In this document: in pieces, positions 37,735 through 51,800 of the stretch
Position numbering within the stretch: the first letter of the stretch is position 1
Layout: the number at the start of each line of letters is the position of its first letter
Source: Hippasteria phrygiana
Taxonomy: Eukaryota > Echinodermata > Asteroidea > Valvatida > Goniasteridae
Length of the DNA: 64,000 bases
Direction of reading: 5' to 3'
NCBI GenBank assembly: GCA_037893225.1
Contig: JAZGUH010000489.1
Coordinates: 1 to 64,000, forward strand
Position numbers and translations under genes: made by a program
The notes under the pieces: generated by a model
The model's database searches: none
Told to the model about the DNA's origin: nothing
What the model saw: the letters and a program-made list of their open reading frames with translations, nothing else

Positions 37735-37925
37735 GCATGCCACTGAAGGCCACTGCGTGCCACTAAGTGCAAGTCCGTGCCGATGAGTGCCGATGCGTGC
37801 AAATGCGTGCCACAATCTCCCTCGTTTTACCTTGCACGCAAAGGCACGCAAAGGCACGCAACGGAACGCGTGCGCACGCGTGCGCACGCAAATTGGCATT
37901 AATCCATATGGCATTAATCCATACG
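37735..37925. repeat. GCGTGC-rich minisatellite, copy B (inverted)
   Basis: GTGCCGATGCGTGC units on the left and AAAGGCACGC / GTGCGCACGC units on the right, ending in AATTGGCATTAATCCAT, which is duplicated. Same family as 35488-35700, in opposite orientation. Confidence 0.75.
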
Positions 37926-39410
37926 TGCAAACATTACTGAATTTGGTCAATATTCCATTTAATTATTAACAAGGAAATGAGGCGCCATCCCTGGGAAATT
38001 TTGCAAACTTCAAAAGGGGGACGATCGTCTGGAAATTTGGCAGACTTGAGCAGTCACAATGCATTAAACGCGAGAACGTACACAGAGTTCACGGGAAAAC
38101 AATTTGTTGCGAGTTTTGAATTTTCGCGAAGAGTTCAAACGCTATGAAGCTGGCGATGGTCTCAAATTGTAGCACTAGGTCTAAGCTACCCATAGGTGCA
38201 ACAAATACTGAATTTGGTCAATATTCCATTTAATTATGAACAAGGAAAGGAGGCGCCATTGCTGGGAAATTTGGCAAACTTCAAGCAGTCACAATACAGT
38301 ACGGGAGAACGCACACAGAGTTCACGGGAAGAATTTGTTTTCGAGGTTTGAATTTTCTTGAAGAGTTCCAACGTTATGAAGCTGGCGATGGTCTCAAATT
38401 GTAGCGCTTGGTCTAAGCTACCCATACGTGTAAAAATTACAGGATTAGGTGAATATTACATTCAATTATGGATAAGGAAAGGAGGCGCGATCGTGTGGAA
38501 ATTTGGCGAACTGTAAGCAGTCACAATGCAGTAACCGGGATAACGCACACATAGTTCCGGGAAAGAAATTTGTTGCGAGGTTTGAATTTTCTCAAAGAAT
38601 TCCAACGCTATGAAGCTGGCGATGCTCTCAAATTGTAGCGCTAGATCTAAGTTACCATACATTTAAAAATTACTGGATTTGGTGAATATTACATTCAATT
38701 ATGAACAACGGAAGGAGGGGCGATCGTCTGGAAATTTGGCAGACTTGAGCAGTCACAATGCAGTAAACGGGAGAACGCACACAGAGTTCCGGGAAAGAAA
38801 TTTGTTGCGAGGTTTGAATTTTCTCGAAGAGTTCCAACGCTATGAAGCTGGCGATGGTCTCAAATTGTAGAGCTAGATCGAAGTTACCATACATGTGCAA
38901 AAAATACTGGAATTGCTCAATATACCATTCAATTATGAACTGGGAAAGGATGGGCGTTCATCTGAAAAATTGGCATACGTTAAGCAGTCACAATGCAGTA
39001 AACGAGAGAACGCATACAGAGTTCACTGGAAGATATTTGTTGCGATGTTTGAATTTTCTGGAAGAGTTCTAACGCTATGAAGCTGTCAATGGTCTAAAAT
39101 TGTAGCGCTAGATCTAAGCTACCCATACGTGTACAAATTACTGGATTTGGTCAATATTCCATTTAATTATGAACAGGGAAATGAGGGGCGTTCATCAGAA
39201 AATTTGGCAAACGTTAAGCAGTCACAATGCAGTAAAGTGGAGAACGCACACAGAGTTCACGGGAAGAAAGTTGTTGCGAGGTTTGACTTTTCTCGAAGTG
39301 TTCCAACGCTATGAAGCTGGCGATGGTCTCAAATTGTAGCGCTAAATCTAAGCTACCCATTCGTGTAAAAATTACTGGATTTGGTCAATATTCCATTTAA
39401 TTATGAACAG
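37923..39410. repeat. ~240-bp tandem repeat, six units plus a partial
   Basis: Units start near 37923, 38193, 38426, 38658, 38890, 39126 and 39360 (partial). Each carries GAATTTGGTCAATATTCCA, AAATTTGGCAAACTT, GCAGTCACAATGCAGTAAAC, CACACAGAGTTC, GTTGCGAGGTTTGAATTTTC and CTATGAAGCTGGCGATGG. Divergence is 10-20% by eye. The array ends exactly where the 39416 segment begins. Confidence 0.9.
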
Positions 39411-39415
39411 GGAAA

Positions 39416-39552
39416 AGCGCTGCAGCCGAAAAGAAATGCTTGCAGAGCAATGAAGACATTTTTCTTCTGAAGAAAATTATGTTAAAAAAGAAATTTCTAT
39501 ATTTTCCTATGTGGAATTTGGTTGGACGTGATTGCATGTCCATTAGAGTGAG
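39416..39552. repeat. Satellite-associated segment S, copy 1 (5'-trimmed)
   Basis: GCTGCAGCCGAAAAGAAATG...GTGAGTG, immediately before the first 14-bp block. Fuller copies lie at 41601-41785 and 48640-48824. Confidence 0.85.
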
Positions 39553-42500
39553 TGCAAGTGTTACAGTGCAAGTGTTACAGTGCAAGTGTTACAGTGCAAG
39601 TGTTACAGTGCAAGTGTTACAGTGCAAGTGTTACAGTGCAAGTGTTACAGTGCAAGTGTTACAGTGCAAGTGTTACAGTGCAAGTGCTAGTGATCGGGTT
39701 AAAATGTGAGAGTAAGAGAGAAGGAGAGTCAGAGGTAGAGAGAGTGTTAGACTTACTCATCTACTAAACAGCGTGGGTCTATTGTGCTGATTTAGCCCTG
39801 CATGCTGTCTATCTCACTAGGCCATTCCAGTTCTGTCCATGATGATCTTGGGTGGCCTCGAGGTCTTGACAGCCAGGAGCCGGAGGTTGATCTCTGAAGT
39901 TGATGGAAAAATAGAGTAAGCGAGTTAGGAATATTAAAATTAGTGTAAGAGTTAAGGGTTTGAGTTCAAGTGTTACAGTGCAAGTGTTAGAGTTAAGGGT
40001 TTGAGTTCAAGTGTTAGGGTTAAGGTTCGAGTGCAAGTGTTACAGTGCAAGTGTTACAGTGCAAGTGTTACAGTGCAAGTGTTACAGTGCAAGTGTTACA
40101 GTGCAAGTGCTAGTGATCGGGTTAGAATGTGAGAGTAAGAGAGAAGGAAAGTCAGAGGTAGAGAGAGTGTTAGACTTACTCATCTACTAAACAGCGTAGG
40201 TCTAATGTGCTCATCTAAGCCTGTATGCTGTCTATCTCACTGGACCATTCCAGTTCTGTCCATGATGATCTTGGGTGGCCTCGTGGACTTGACAGCCAGG
40301 AGCCAGATGTTGATCTCTCCTGAAGTTGATGGAAAAATAAAGTAAGCGAGTTAGGAATATTAAAATTAGTGTTAGAGTTAAGGGTTTGAGTTCAAGTGTT
40401 ACAGTGCAAGTGTTAGGGTTAAGGTTCGAGTGCAAGTGTTACAGTGCAAGTGTTACAGTGCAAGTGTTACAGTGCAAGTGTTACAGTGCAAGTGTTACAG
40501 TGCAAGTGTTACAGTGCAAGTGTTACAGTGCAAGTGTTACAGTGCAAGTGTTACAGTGCAAGTGTTACAGTGCAAGTGTTACAGTGCAAGTGTTACAGTG
40601 CAAGTGTTACAGTGCAAGTGTTACAGTGCAAGTGCTAGTGACCGGGTTAGAATGTGAGAGTAAGAGAGAATTAGAGTCAGAGGTAGAGAGAGTGTTAGAC
40701 TTACTATCTACTAAACAGCGTAGGTCTATTGTGCTGATCTAGGCCTGCAAGCTGTCTATCTCAGTAGGCCATTCTAGTTCTGTCCATAATGATCTTGGGT
40801 GGCCTCGAGGTCTTGACAGCCAGGAGCCGGAGGTTGATCTCTCCTGAAGTTGATGAAAAAATAGAGTAAGCGAGTTAAGAATAAAAAAATTAGTGTTAGA
40901 GTTAAGGGTTTGAGTTCAAGTGTTAGGGTTATGGTTCGAGTGCAAGTGTTACAGTGCAAGTGTTACAGTGCAAGTGTTACAGTGCAAGTGTTACAGTGCA
41001 AGTGTTACAGTGCAAGTGTTACAGTGCAAGTGTTACAGTGCAAGTGTTACAGTGCAAGTGTTACAGTGCAAGTGTTACAGTGCAAGTGCTAGTGATCGGG
41101 TTAGAATGTGAGAGTAAGAGAGAAGGAGAGTCAGAGGTAGAGAGAGTGTTAGACTTACTCATCTACTAAACAGCGTAGGTCTATTGTGCTGATCTAGGCC
41201 TGCAAGCTGTCTATCTCACTAGGCCATTCCAGTTCTGTCCATGATGATCTTGGGTGGCCTCGAGGTCTTGACAGCCAGGAGCCGGATGTTGATCTCTCCT
41301 GAAGTTGATGAAAAAATAGAGTAAGCGAGTTAAGAATATTAAAATTAGTGTTAGAGTTAAGGGTTTGAGTGCAAGTGTTACAGTGCAAGTGTTACTGTGC
41401 AAGTGTTACAGTGCAAGTGTTACAGTGCAAGTGTTATATTGCAAGTGTTACAGTGCAAGTGTTACAGTGCAAGTGCTAGTGATCGGGTTAGAATGTGAGA
41501 GTAAGAGAGGAGAGTCAGAGGTAGAGAGAGTGTTAGACTTACTCATCTACTAAACAGCGTAGGTCTGAGTTCAAGTGTTAGGGTTAAGGTTCGAGTGCGG
41601 GCATTGTCACACAAAGCAATTTTTACAAGCTATTTGTGAACAACTAACAGCACTGCAGCCGAAAAGAAATGCTTCCAGAGCAATGAAGACATTTTTCTTC
41701 TGAAGAAAATTATGTGAAAATAGAAGTTTCTATATTTTCCTATGTGGAATTTGGTTGGACGTGATTGTGTGTCCCTTAGAGTGAGTGCAAGTGTTACAGT
41801 GCAAGTGTTACAGTGCAAATGTTACAGTGCAAGTGTTACAGTGCAAGTAGTACAGTGCAAGTGTTACAGTGCAAGTGTTACAGTGCAAGTGTTACAGTGC
41901 AAGTGTTACAGTGCAAGTGCTAGTGATCGGGTTAGAATGTGAGAGTAAGAGAGAAGGAGAGTCAGAGGTAGAGAGAGTGTTAGACTTACTATCTACTAAA
42001 CAGCGTAGGTCTATTGTGCTCATCTAAGCCTGTATGCTGTCTATCTCACTGGGCCATTCCAGTTCTGTCCATGATGATCTTGGGTGGCCTCGAGGTCTTG
42101 ACAGCCAGGAGCCGGATGTTGATCTCTCCTGAAGTTGATGGAAAAATAGAGTAAGCGAGTTAAGAATATTAAAATTAGTGTTAGAGTTAAGGGTTTGAGT
42201 TCAAGTGTTAGGGTTAAGGTTCGAGTGCAAGTGTTAAAGTGCAAGTGTTACAGTGCAAGTGTTACAGTGCAAGTGTTACAGTGCAAGTGTTACAGTGCAA
42301 GTGTTACAGTGCAAGTGTTACAGTGCAAGTGTTACAGTGCAAGTGTTACAGTGCAAGTGTTACAGTGCAAGTGTTACAGTGCAAGTGTTACAGTGCAAGG
42401 TTACAGTGCAAGTGCTAGTGATCGGGTTAGAATGTGAGAGTAAGAGAGAAGGAGAGTCAGAGGTAGAGAGAGTGTTAGACTTACAATCTACTAAACAGCG

Positions 42501-44880
42501 TAGGTCTATTGTGCTGATCTAGGCCTGCAAGCTGTCTATCTCAGTAGGCCATTCTAGTTCTGTCCATAATGATCTTGGGTGGCCTCGAGGTCTTGACAGC
42601 CAGGAGCCGGAGGTTGATCTCTCCTGAAGTTGATGAAAAAATAGAGTAAGCGAGTTAAGAATACAAAAATTAGTGTTAGAGTTAAGGGTTTGAGTTCAAG
42701 TGTTAGGGTTATGGTTCGAGTGCAAGTGTTACAGTGCAAGTGTTACAGTGCAAGTGTTACATTGCAAGTGTTACAGTGCAAGTGTTACAGTGCAAGTGTT
42801 ACAGTGCAAGGTTACATTGCAAGTGCTAGTGATCGGGTTAGAATGTGAGAGTAAGAGAGAAGGAGAGTCAGAGGTAGAGAGAGTGTTAGACTTACTCATC
42901 TACTAAACAGCGTAGGTCTATTGTGCTGATCTAGGCCTGCAAGCTGTCTATCTCACTAGGCCATTCCAGTTCTGTCCATGATGATCTTGGGTGGCCTCGA
43001 GGTCTTGACAGCCAGGAGCCGGATGTTGATCTCTCCTGAAGTTGATGGAAAAATAGAGTAAGCGAGTTAAGAATATTAAAATTAGTGTTAGAGTTAAGGG
43101 TTTGAGTTCAAGTGTTAGGGTTAAGGTTCGAGTGCAAGTGTTACAGTGCAAGTGTTACAGTGCAAGTGTTACAGTGCAAGTGTTACAGTGCAAGTGTTAC
43201 AGTGCAAGTGTTACAGTGCAAGTGCTAGTGATCGGGTTAGAATGTGAGAGTAAGAGAGAAGCAGAGTTAGAGGTAGAGAGAGTGTTAGACTTACTATCTA
43301 CTAAACAGCGTAGGTCTATTGTGCTCATCTAAGCCTGTATGCTGTCTATCTCACTGGGCCATTCCAGTTCTGTCCATGATGATCTTGGGTGGCCTCGAGG
43401 TCTTGACAGCCAGGAGCCGGATGTTGATCTCTCCTGAAGTTGATGGAAAAATAGAGTAAGCGAGTTAAGAATATTAAAATTAGTGTTAGAGTTAAGGGTT
43501 TGAGTTCAAGTGTTAGGGTTAAGGTTCGAGTGCAAGTGTTACAGTGCAAGTGTTACAGTGCAAGTGTTACAGTGCAAGTGTTACAGTGCAAGTGTTACAG
43601 TGCAAGTGTTACGGTGCAAGTGTTACAGTGCAAGTGTTACAGTGCAAGTGCTAGTGATCGGGTTAGAATGTGAGAGTAAGAGAGAAGCAGAGTTAGAGGT
43701 AGAGAGAGTGTTAGACTTACTCATCTACTAAACAGCTAAGGTCTATTGTGCTCATCTAAGCCTGTATGCTGTCTATCTCACTGGGCCATTCCAGTTCTGT
43801 ACATGATGATCTTGGGTGGCCTCGAGGACTTGACAGCCAGGAGCCAGATGTTGATCTCTCCTGAAGTTGATGGAAAAATAAAGTAAGCGAGTTAGGAATA
43901 TTAAAATTAGTGTTAGAGTTAAGGGTTTGAGTTCAAGTGTTACAGTGCAAGTGTTACAGTGCAAGTGTTACAGTGCAAGTGTTACAGTGCAAGTGTTACA
44001 GTGCAAGTGTTACAGTGCAAGTGTTACAGTGCAAGTGTTACTGTGCAAGTGTTACAGTGCAAGTGTTACAGTGCAAGTGTTACAGTGCAAGTGTTACAGT
44101 GCAAGTGTTACAGTGCAAGTGTTACAGTGCAAGTGCTAGTGATCGGGTTAGAATGTGAGAGTAAGAGAGAAGGAGAGTTAGAGGTAGAGAGAGTGTTAGA
44201 CTTACTCATCTACTAAACAGCGTAGGTCTATTGTGCTGATCTAGGCCTGCAAGCTGTCTATCTCACTAGGCCATTCTAGTTCTGTCCATGATGATCTTGG
44301 GTGGCCTCGAGGTCTTGACAGCCAGGAGCCGGAGGTTGATCTCTCCTGAAGTTGATGAAAAAATAGAGTAAGCGAGTTAAGAATATTGAAATTAGTGTTA
44401 GAGTTAAGGGTTTGAGTTCAAGTGTTAGGGTTAAGGTTCGAGTGCAAGTGTTACAGTGCAAGTGTTACAGTGCAAGTGCTACTGATCGGGTTAGAATGTG
44501 AGAGTAAGAGAGAAGGAGAGTCAGAGGTAGAGAGAGTGTTACACTTACTCATCTACTAAACAGCGTAGGTCTATTGTGCTGATCTAGGCCTGCAAGCTGT
44601 CTATCTCACTAGGCCATTCCAGTTCTGTCCATGATGATCTTGGGTGGCCTCGAGGACTTGACAGCCAGGAGCCAGATGTTGATCTCTCCTGAAGTTGATG
44701 GAAAAATAATGTAAGCGAGTTATGAATATTAAAATTAGTGTTAGAGTTAAGGGTTTGAGTTCAAGTGTTACAGTGCAAGTGTTAGGGTTAAGGTTCGAGT
44801 GCAAGTGTTACAGTGCAAGTGTTACAGTGCAAGTGTTACAGTGCAAGTGCTACTGATCGGAATATTAGAATTAGTGTTAG
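39553..44880. repeat. Satellite, left section: TTACAG units only
   Basis: Cores here differ most from each other (ATTCTAG/ATTCCAG, GGAGGTTG/GGATGTTG, AATTAGAG/AGGAGAG variants). All 14-mers are the TTACAG form, with rare one-base variants. This resembles an older, less homogenised array edge. Confidence 0.85.
41601..41785. repeat. Satellite-associated segment S, copy 2
   Basis: 185 bp, GCATTGTCACACAAAGC...CCCTTAGAGTGAG, replacing a normal core and followed directly by 14-mers. Confidence 0.88.
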
Positions 44881-47800
44881 AGTGCAAGTGTCACAGTGCA
44901 AGTGTCACAGTGCAAGTGTCACAGTGCAAGTGTCACAGTGCAAGTGTCACAGTGCAAGTGTCACAGTGCAAGTGTCACAGTGCAAGTGTCACAGTGCAAG
45001 TGTCACAGTGCAAGTGCTAGTGATCGGGTTAGAATGTGAGAGTAAGAGAGAAGGAGAGTCAGAGGTAGAGAGAGGGTTAGACTTACTCATCTACTAAACA
45101 GCGTAGGTCTATTGTGCTGATTTAGGCCTGCAAGCTGTCTATCTCACTAGGCCATTCCAGTTCTGTCCATGATGATCTTGGGTGGCCTTGAGGTCTTGAC
45201 AGCCAGGAGCCGGAGGTTGATCTCTTCTGAAGTTGATCTCTCCTGAAGTTGATGGAAAAATAGAGTAAGCGAGTTAGGAATATTAAAATTAGTGTTAAAG
45301 TTAAGGGTTTGAGTTCAAGTGTTAGGGTTAAGGTTCGAGTGCAAGTGTTAAAGTGCAAGTGTTACAGTGCAAGTGTTACAGTGCAAGTGTTACAGTGCAA
45401 GTGTTACAGTGCAAGTGTTACAGTGCAAGTGTTACAGTGCAAGTGTTACAGTGCAAGTGTTACAGTGCAAGTGTTACAGTGCAAGTGCTAGTGATCGGGT
45501 TAGAATGTGAGAGTAAGAGAGAAGGAGAGTCAGAGGTAGAGAGAGTGTTAGACTTACTATCTACTAAACAGCGTAGGTCTATTGTGCTGATCTAGGCCTG
45601 CAAGCTGTCTATCTCAGTAGGCCATTCTAGTTCTGTCCATGATGATCTTGGATGGCCTCGAGGACTTGACAGCCAGGAGCCAGATGTTGATCTCTCCTGA
45701 AGTTGATTGAAAAATAGAGTAAGCGAGTTAGGAATATTAAAATTAGTGTTAGAGTTAAGGGTTTGAGTTCAAGTGTTACAGTGCAAGTGTTAGGGTTAAG
45801 GTTCGAGTGCAAGTGTTACAGTGCAAGTGTTACAGTGCAAGTGTTACAGTGCAAGTGCTACTGATCGGAATATTAGAATTAGTGTTAGAGTGCAAGTGTC
45901 ACAGTGCAAGTGTCACAGTGCAAGTGTCACAGTGCAAGTGTCACAGTGCAAGTGTCACAGTGCAAGTGTCACAGTGCAAGTGTCACAGTGCAAGTGTCAC
46001 AGTGCAAGTGTCACAGTGCAAGTGCTAGTGATCGGGTTAGAATGTGAGAGTAAGAGAGAAGGAGAGTCAGAGGTAGAGAGAGGGTTAGACTTACTCATCT
46101 ACTAAACAGCGTAGGTCTATTGTGCTGATCTAGGCCTGCAAGCTGTCTATCTCACTAGGCCATTCCAGTTCTATCCATGATGATCTTGGGTGGCCTCGAG
46201 GTCTTGACAGCCAGGAGCCGGATGTTGATCTCTCCTGAAGTTGATGGAAAAATAGAGTAAGCGAGTTAAGAATATTAAAATTAGTGTTAGAGTTAAGGGT
46301 TTGAGTTCAAGTGTTAGGGTTAAGGTTCGAGTGCAAGTGTTACAGTGCAAGTGTTACAGTGCAAGTGTTACAGTGCAAGTGTTACAGTGCAAGTGCTACT
46401 GATCGGGTTAGAATGTGAGAGTAAGAGAGAAGGAGAGTCAGAGGTAGAGAGAGTGTTACACTTACTCATCTACTAAACAGCGTAGGTCTATTGTGCTGAT
46501 CTAGGCCTGCAAGCTGTCTATCTCACTAGGCCATTCCAGTTCTGTCCATGATGATCTTGGGTGGCCTCGAGGACTTGACAGCCAGGAGCCAGATGTTGAT
46601 CTCTCCTGAAGTTGATTGAAAAATAATGTAAGCGAGTTAGGAATATTAAAATTAGTGTTAGAGTTAAGGGTTTGAGTTCAAGTGTTACAGTGCAAGTGTT
46701 AGGGTTAAGGTTCGAGTGCAAGTGTTACAGTGCAAGTGTTACAGTGCAAGTGCTACTGATCGGAATATTGGAATTAGTGTTAGAGTGCAAGTGTCACAGT
46801 GCAAGTGTCACAGTGCAAGTGTCACAGTGCAAGTGTCACAGTGCAAGTGTCACAGTGCAAGTGTCACAGTGCAAGTGTCACAGTGCAAGTGTCACAGTGC
46901 AAGTGTCACAGTGCAAGTGTCACAGTGCAAGTGTCACAGTGCAAGTGTCACAGTGCAAGTGTCACAGTGCAAGTGTCACAGTGCAAGTGTCACAGTGCAA
47001 GTGCTAGTGATCGGGTTAGAATGTGAGAGTAAGAGAGAAGGAGAGTCAGAGGTAGAGAGAGGGTTAGACTTACTCATCTACTAAACAGCGTAGGTCTATT
47101 GTGCTGATCTAGGCCTGCAAGCTGTCTATCTCACTAGGCCATTCCAGTTCTATCCATGATGATCTTGGGTGGCCTCGAGGTCTTGACAGCCAGGAGCCGG
47201 ATGTTGATCTCTCCTGAAGTTGATGGAAAAATAGAGTAAGCGAGTTAAGAATATTAAAATTAGTGTTAGAGTTAAGGGTTTGAGTTCAAGTGTTAGGGTT
47301 AAGGTTCGAGTGCAAGTGTTACAGTGCAAGTGTTACAGTGCAAGTGTTACAGTGCAAGTGTTACAGTGCAAGTGCTACTGATCGGGTTAGAATGTGAGAG
47401 TAAGAGAGAAGGAGAGTCAGAGGTAGAGAGAGTGTTACACTTACTCATCTACTAAACAGCGTAGGTCTATTGTGCTGATCTAGGCCTGCAAGCTGTCTAT
47501 CTCACTAGGCCATTCCAGTTCTGTCCATGATGATCTTGGGTGGCCTCGAGGACTTGACAGCCAGGAGCCAGATGTTGATCTCTCCTGAAGTTGATGGAAA
47601 AATAATGTAAGCGAGTTAGGAATATTAAAATTAGTGTTAGAGTTAAGGGTTTGAGTTCAAGTGTTACAGTGCAAGTGTTAGGGTTAAGGTTCGAGTGCAA
47701 GTGTTACAGTGCAAGTGTTACAGTGCAAGTGTTACAGTGCAAGTGCTACTGATCGGAATATTAGAATTAGTGTTAGAGTGCAAGTGTCACAGTGCAAGTG

Positions 47801-48639
47801 TCACAGTGCAAGTGTCACAGTGCAAGTGTCACAGTGCAAGTGTCACAGTGCAAGTGTCACAGTGCAAGTGTCACAGTGCAAGTGTCACAGTGCAAGTGTC
47901 ACAGTGCAAGTGTCACAGTGCAAGTGCTAGTGATCGGGTTAGAATGTGAGAGTAAGAGAGAAGGAGAGTCAGAGGTAGAGAGAGGGTTAGACTTACTCAT
48001 CTACTAAACAGCGTAGGTCTATTGTGCTGATCTAGGCCTGCAAGCTGTCTATCTCACTAGGCCATTCCAGTTCTATCCATGATGATCTTGGGTGGCCTCG
48101 AGGTCTTGACAGCCAGGAGCCGGATGTTGATCTCTCCTGAAGTTGATGGAAAAATAGAGTAAGCGAGTTAAGAATATTAAAATTAGTGTTAGAGTTAAGG
48201 GTTTGAGTTCAAGTGTTAGGGTTAAGGTTCGAGTGCAAGTGTTACAGTGCAAGTGTTACAGTGCAAGTGTTACAGTGCAAGTGTTACAGTGCAAGTGCTA
48301 CTGATCGGGTTAGAATGTGAGAGTAAGAGAGAAGGAGAGTCAGAGGTAGAGAGAGTGTTAGACTTACTCATCTACTAAACAGCGTAGGTCTATTGTGCTG
48401 ATTGAGGCCTGCAAGCTGTCTATCTCACTAGGCCATTCCAGTTCTGTCCATGATGATCTTGGGTGGCCTTGAGGTCTTGACAGCCAGGAGCCGGATGTTG
48501 ATCTCTTCTGAAGTTGATCTCTCCTGAAGTTGATGGAAAAATAGAGTAAGCGAGTTAGGAATATTAAAATTAGTGTTAAAGTTAAGAGTTTGAGTTCAAG
48601 TGTTAGGGTTAAGGTTCGAGGGCAAGTGTTAGAGTTAAG

Positions 48640-48824
48640 GCATTGTCACACAAAGCAATTTTTACAAGCAATTTGTGAACAACTAACAGCGCTGCAGCCG
48701 AAAAGAAATGCTTGCAGAGCAATGAAGACATTTTTCTTCTGAAGAAAATTATGTGAAAATATAAATTTCTATATTTTCCTATATGGAATTTGGTTGGATG
48801 TGATTGCATGTCCCTTAGAGTGAG
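48640..48824. repeat. Satellite-associated segment S, copy 3
   Basis: 185 bp, ~95% like the copy at 41601. It is again followed by a TTACAG-only block, and it is the last S copy in the window. Confidence 0.88.
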
Positions 48825-51800
48825 TGCAAGTGTTACAGTGCAAGTGTTACAGTGCAAGTGTTACAGTGCAAGTGTTACAGTGCAAGTGTTACAGTGCAAG
48901 TGTTACAGTGCAAGTGTTACAGTGCAAGTGTTACAGTGCAAGTGTTACAGTGCAAGTGTTACAGTGCAACTGCTACTGATCGGGTTAGAATGTGAGAGTA
49001 AGAGAGAAGGAGAGTCAGAGGTAGAGAGAGTGTTACACTTACTCATCTACTAAACAGCGTAGGTCTATTGTGCTGATCTAGGCCTGCAAGCTGTCTATCT
49101 CACTAGGCCATTCCAGTTCTGTCCATGATGATCTTGGGTGGCCTCGAGGTCTTGACAGCCTGGAGCCGGATGTTGATCTCTCCTGAAGTTGATGGAAAAA
49201 TAGAGTAAGCGAGTTAAGAATATTAAAATTAGTGTTAGAGTTAAGGGTTTGAGTTCAAGTGTTAGGGTTAAGGTTCGAGTGCAAGTGTTACAGTGCAAGT
49301 GTTACAGTGCAAGTGTTACAGTGCAAGTGTTACAGTGCAAGTGTTACAGTGCAAGTGCTACTGATCGGGTTAGAATGTGAGAGTAAGAGAGAAGGAGAGT
49401 CAGAGGTAGAGAGAGTGTTACACTTACTCATCTACTAAACAGCGTAGGTCTATTGTGCTGATCTAGGCCTGCAAGCTGTCTATCTCACTAGGCCATTCCA
49501 GTTCTGTCCATGATGATCTTGGGTGGCCTCGAGGTCTTGACAGCCAGGAGCCGGATGTTGATCTCTCCTGAAGTTGATGGAAAAATAGAGTAAGCGAGTT
49601 AAGAATATTAAAATTAGTGTTAGAGTTAAGGGTTTGAGTTCAAGTGTTACAGTGCAAGTGTTAGGGTTAAGGTTCGAGTGCAAGTGTTACAGTGCAAGTG
49701 TTACAGTGCAAGTGTTACAGTGCAAGTGCTACTGATCGGAATATTAGAATTAGTGTTAGAGTGCAAGTGTCACAGTGCAAGTGTCACAGTGCAAGTGTCA
49801 CAGTGCAAGTGTCACAGTGCAAGTGTCACAGTGCAAGTGTCACAGTGCAAGTGTCACAGTGCAAGTGTCACAGTGCAAGTGCTAGTGATCGGGTTAGAAT
49901 GTGAGAGTAAGAGAGAAGGAGAGTCAGAGGTAGAGAGAGGGTTAGACTTACTCATCTACTAAACAGCGTAGGTCTATTGTGCTGATCTAGGCCTGCAAGC
50001 TGTCTATCTCACTAGGCCATTCCAGTTCTGTCCATGATGATCTTGGGTGGCCTCGAGGTCTTGACAGCCAGGAGCCGGATGTTGATCTCTCCTGAAGTTG
50101 ATGGAAAAATAGAGTAAGCGAGTTAAGAATATTAAAATTAGTGTTAGAGTTAAGGGTTTGAGTTCAAGTGTTACAGTGCAAGTGTTAGGGTTAAGGTTCG
50201 AGTGCAAGTGTTACAGTGCAAGTGTTACAGTGCAAGTGTTACAGTGCAAGTGCTACTGATCGGAATATTAGAATTAGTGTTAGAGTGCAAGTGTCACAGT
50301 GCAAGTGTCACAGTGCAAGTGTCACAGTGCAAGTGTCACAGTGCAAGTGTCACAGTGCAAGTGTCACAGTGCAAGTGTCACAGTGCAAGTGTCACAGTGC
50401 AAGTGCTAGTGATCGGGTTAGAATGTGAGAGTAAGAGAGAAGGAGAGTCAGAGGTAGAGAGAGGGTTAGACTTACTCATCTACTAAACAGCGTAGGTCTA
50501 TTGTGCTGATCTAGGCCTGCAAGCTGTCTATCTCACTAGGCCATTCCAGTTCTATCCATGATGATCTTGGGTGGCCTCCAGGTCTTGACAGCTAGGAGCC
50601 GGATGTTGATCTCTCCTGAAGTTGATGGAAAAATAGAGTAAGCGAGTTAAGAATATTAAAATTAGTGTTAGAGTTAAGGGTTTGAGTTCAAGTGTTACAG
50701 TGCAAGTGTTAGGGTTAAGGTTCGAGTGCAAGTGTTACAGTGCAAGTGTTACAGTGCAAGTGTTACAGTGCAAGTGCTACTGATCGGAATATTAGAATTA
50801 GTGTTAGAGTGCAAGTGTTAGAGTGCAAGTGTCACAGTGCAAGTGTCACAGTGCAAGTGTCACAGTGCAAGTGTCACAGTGCAAGTGTCACAGTGCAAGT
50901 GTCACAGTGCAAGTGTCACAGTGCAAGTGTCACAGTGCAAGTGTCACAGTGCAAGTGTCACAGTGCAAGTGTCACAGTGCAAGTGTCACAGTGCAAGTGC
51001 TAGTGATCGGGTTAGAATGTGAGAGTAAGAGAGAAGGAGAGTCAGAGGTAGAGAGAGGGTTAGACTTACTCATCTACTAAACAGCGTAGGTCTATTGTGC
51101 TGATCTAGGCCTGCAAGCTGTCTATCTCACTAGGCCATTCCAGTTCTATCCATGATGATCTTGGGTGGCCTCGAGGTCTTGACAGCCAGGAGCCGGATGT
51201 TGATCTCTCCTGAAGTTGATGGAAAAATAGAGTAAGCGAGTTAAGAATATTAAAATTAGTGTTAGAGTTAAGGGTTTGAGTTCAAGTGTTACAGTGCAAG
51301 TGTTAGGGTTAAGGTTCGAGTGCAAGTGTTACAGTGCAAGTGTTACAGTGCAAGTGTTACAGTGCAAGTGCTACTGATCGGAATATTAGAATTAGTGTTA
51401 GAGTGCAAGTGTCACAGTGCAAGTGTCACAGTGCAAGTGTCACAGTGCAAGTGTCACAGTGCAAGTGTCACAGTGCAAGTGTCACAGTGCAAGTGTCACA
51501 GTGCAAGTGTCACAGTGCAAGTGTCACAGTGCAAGTGTCACAGTGCAAGTGTCACAGTGCAAGTGTCACAGTGCAAGTGCTAGTGATCGGGTTAGAATGT
51601 GAGAGTAAGAGAGAAGGAGAGTCAGAGGTAGAGAGAGGGTTAGACTTACTCATCTACTAAACAGCGTAGGTCTATTGTGCTGATCTAGGCCTGCAAGCTG
51701 TCTATCTCACTAGGCCATTCCAGTTCTATCCATGATGATCTTGGGTGGCCTTGAGGTCTTGACAGCCAGGAGCCGGATGTTGATCTCTCCTGAAGTTGAT

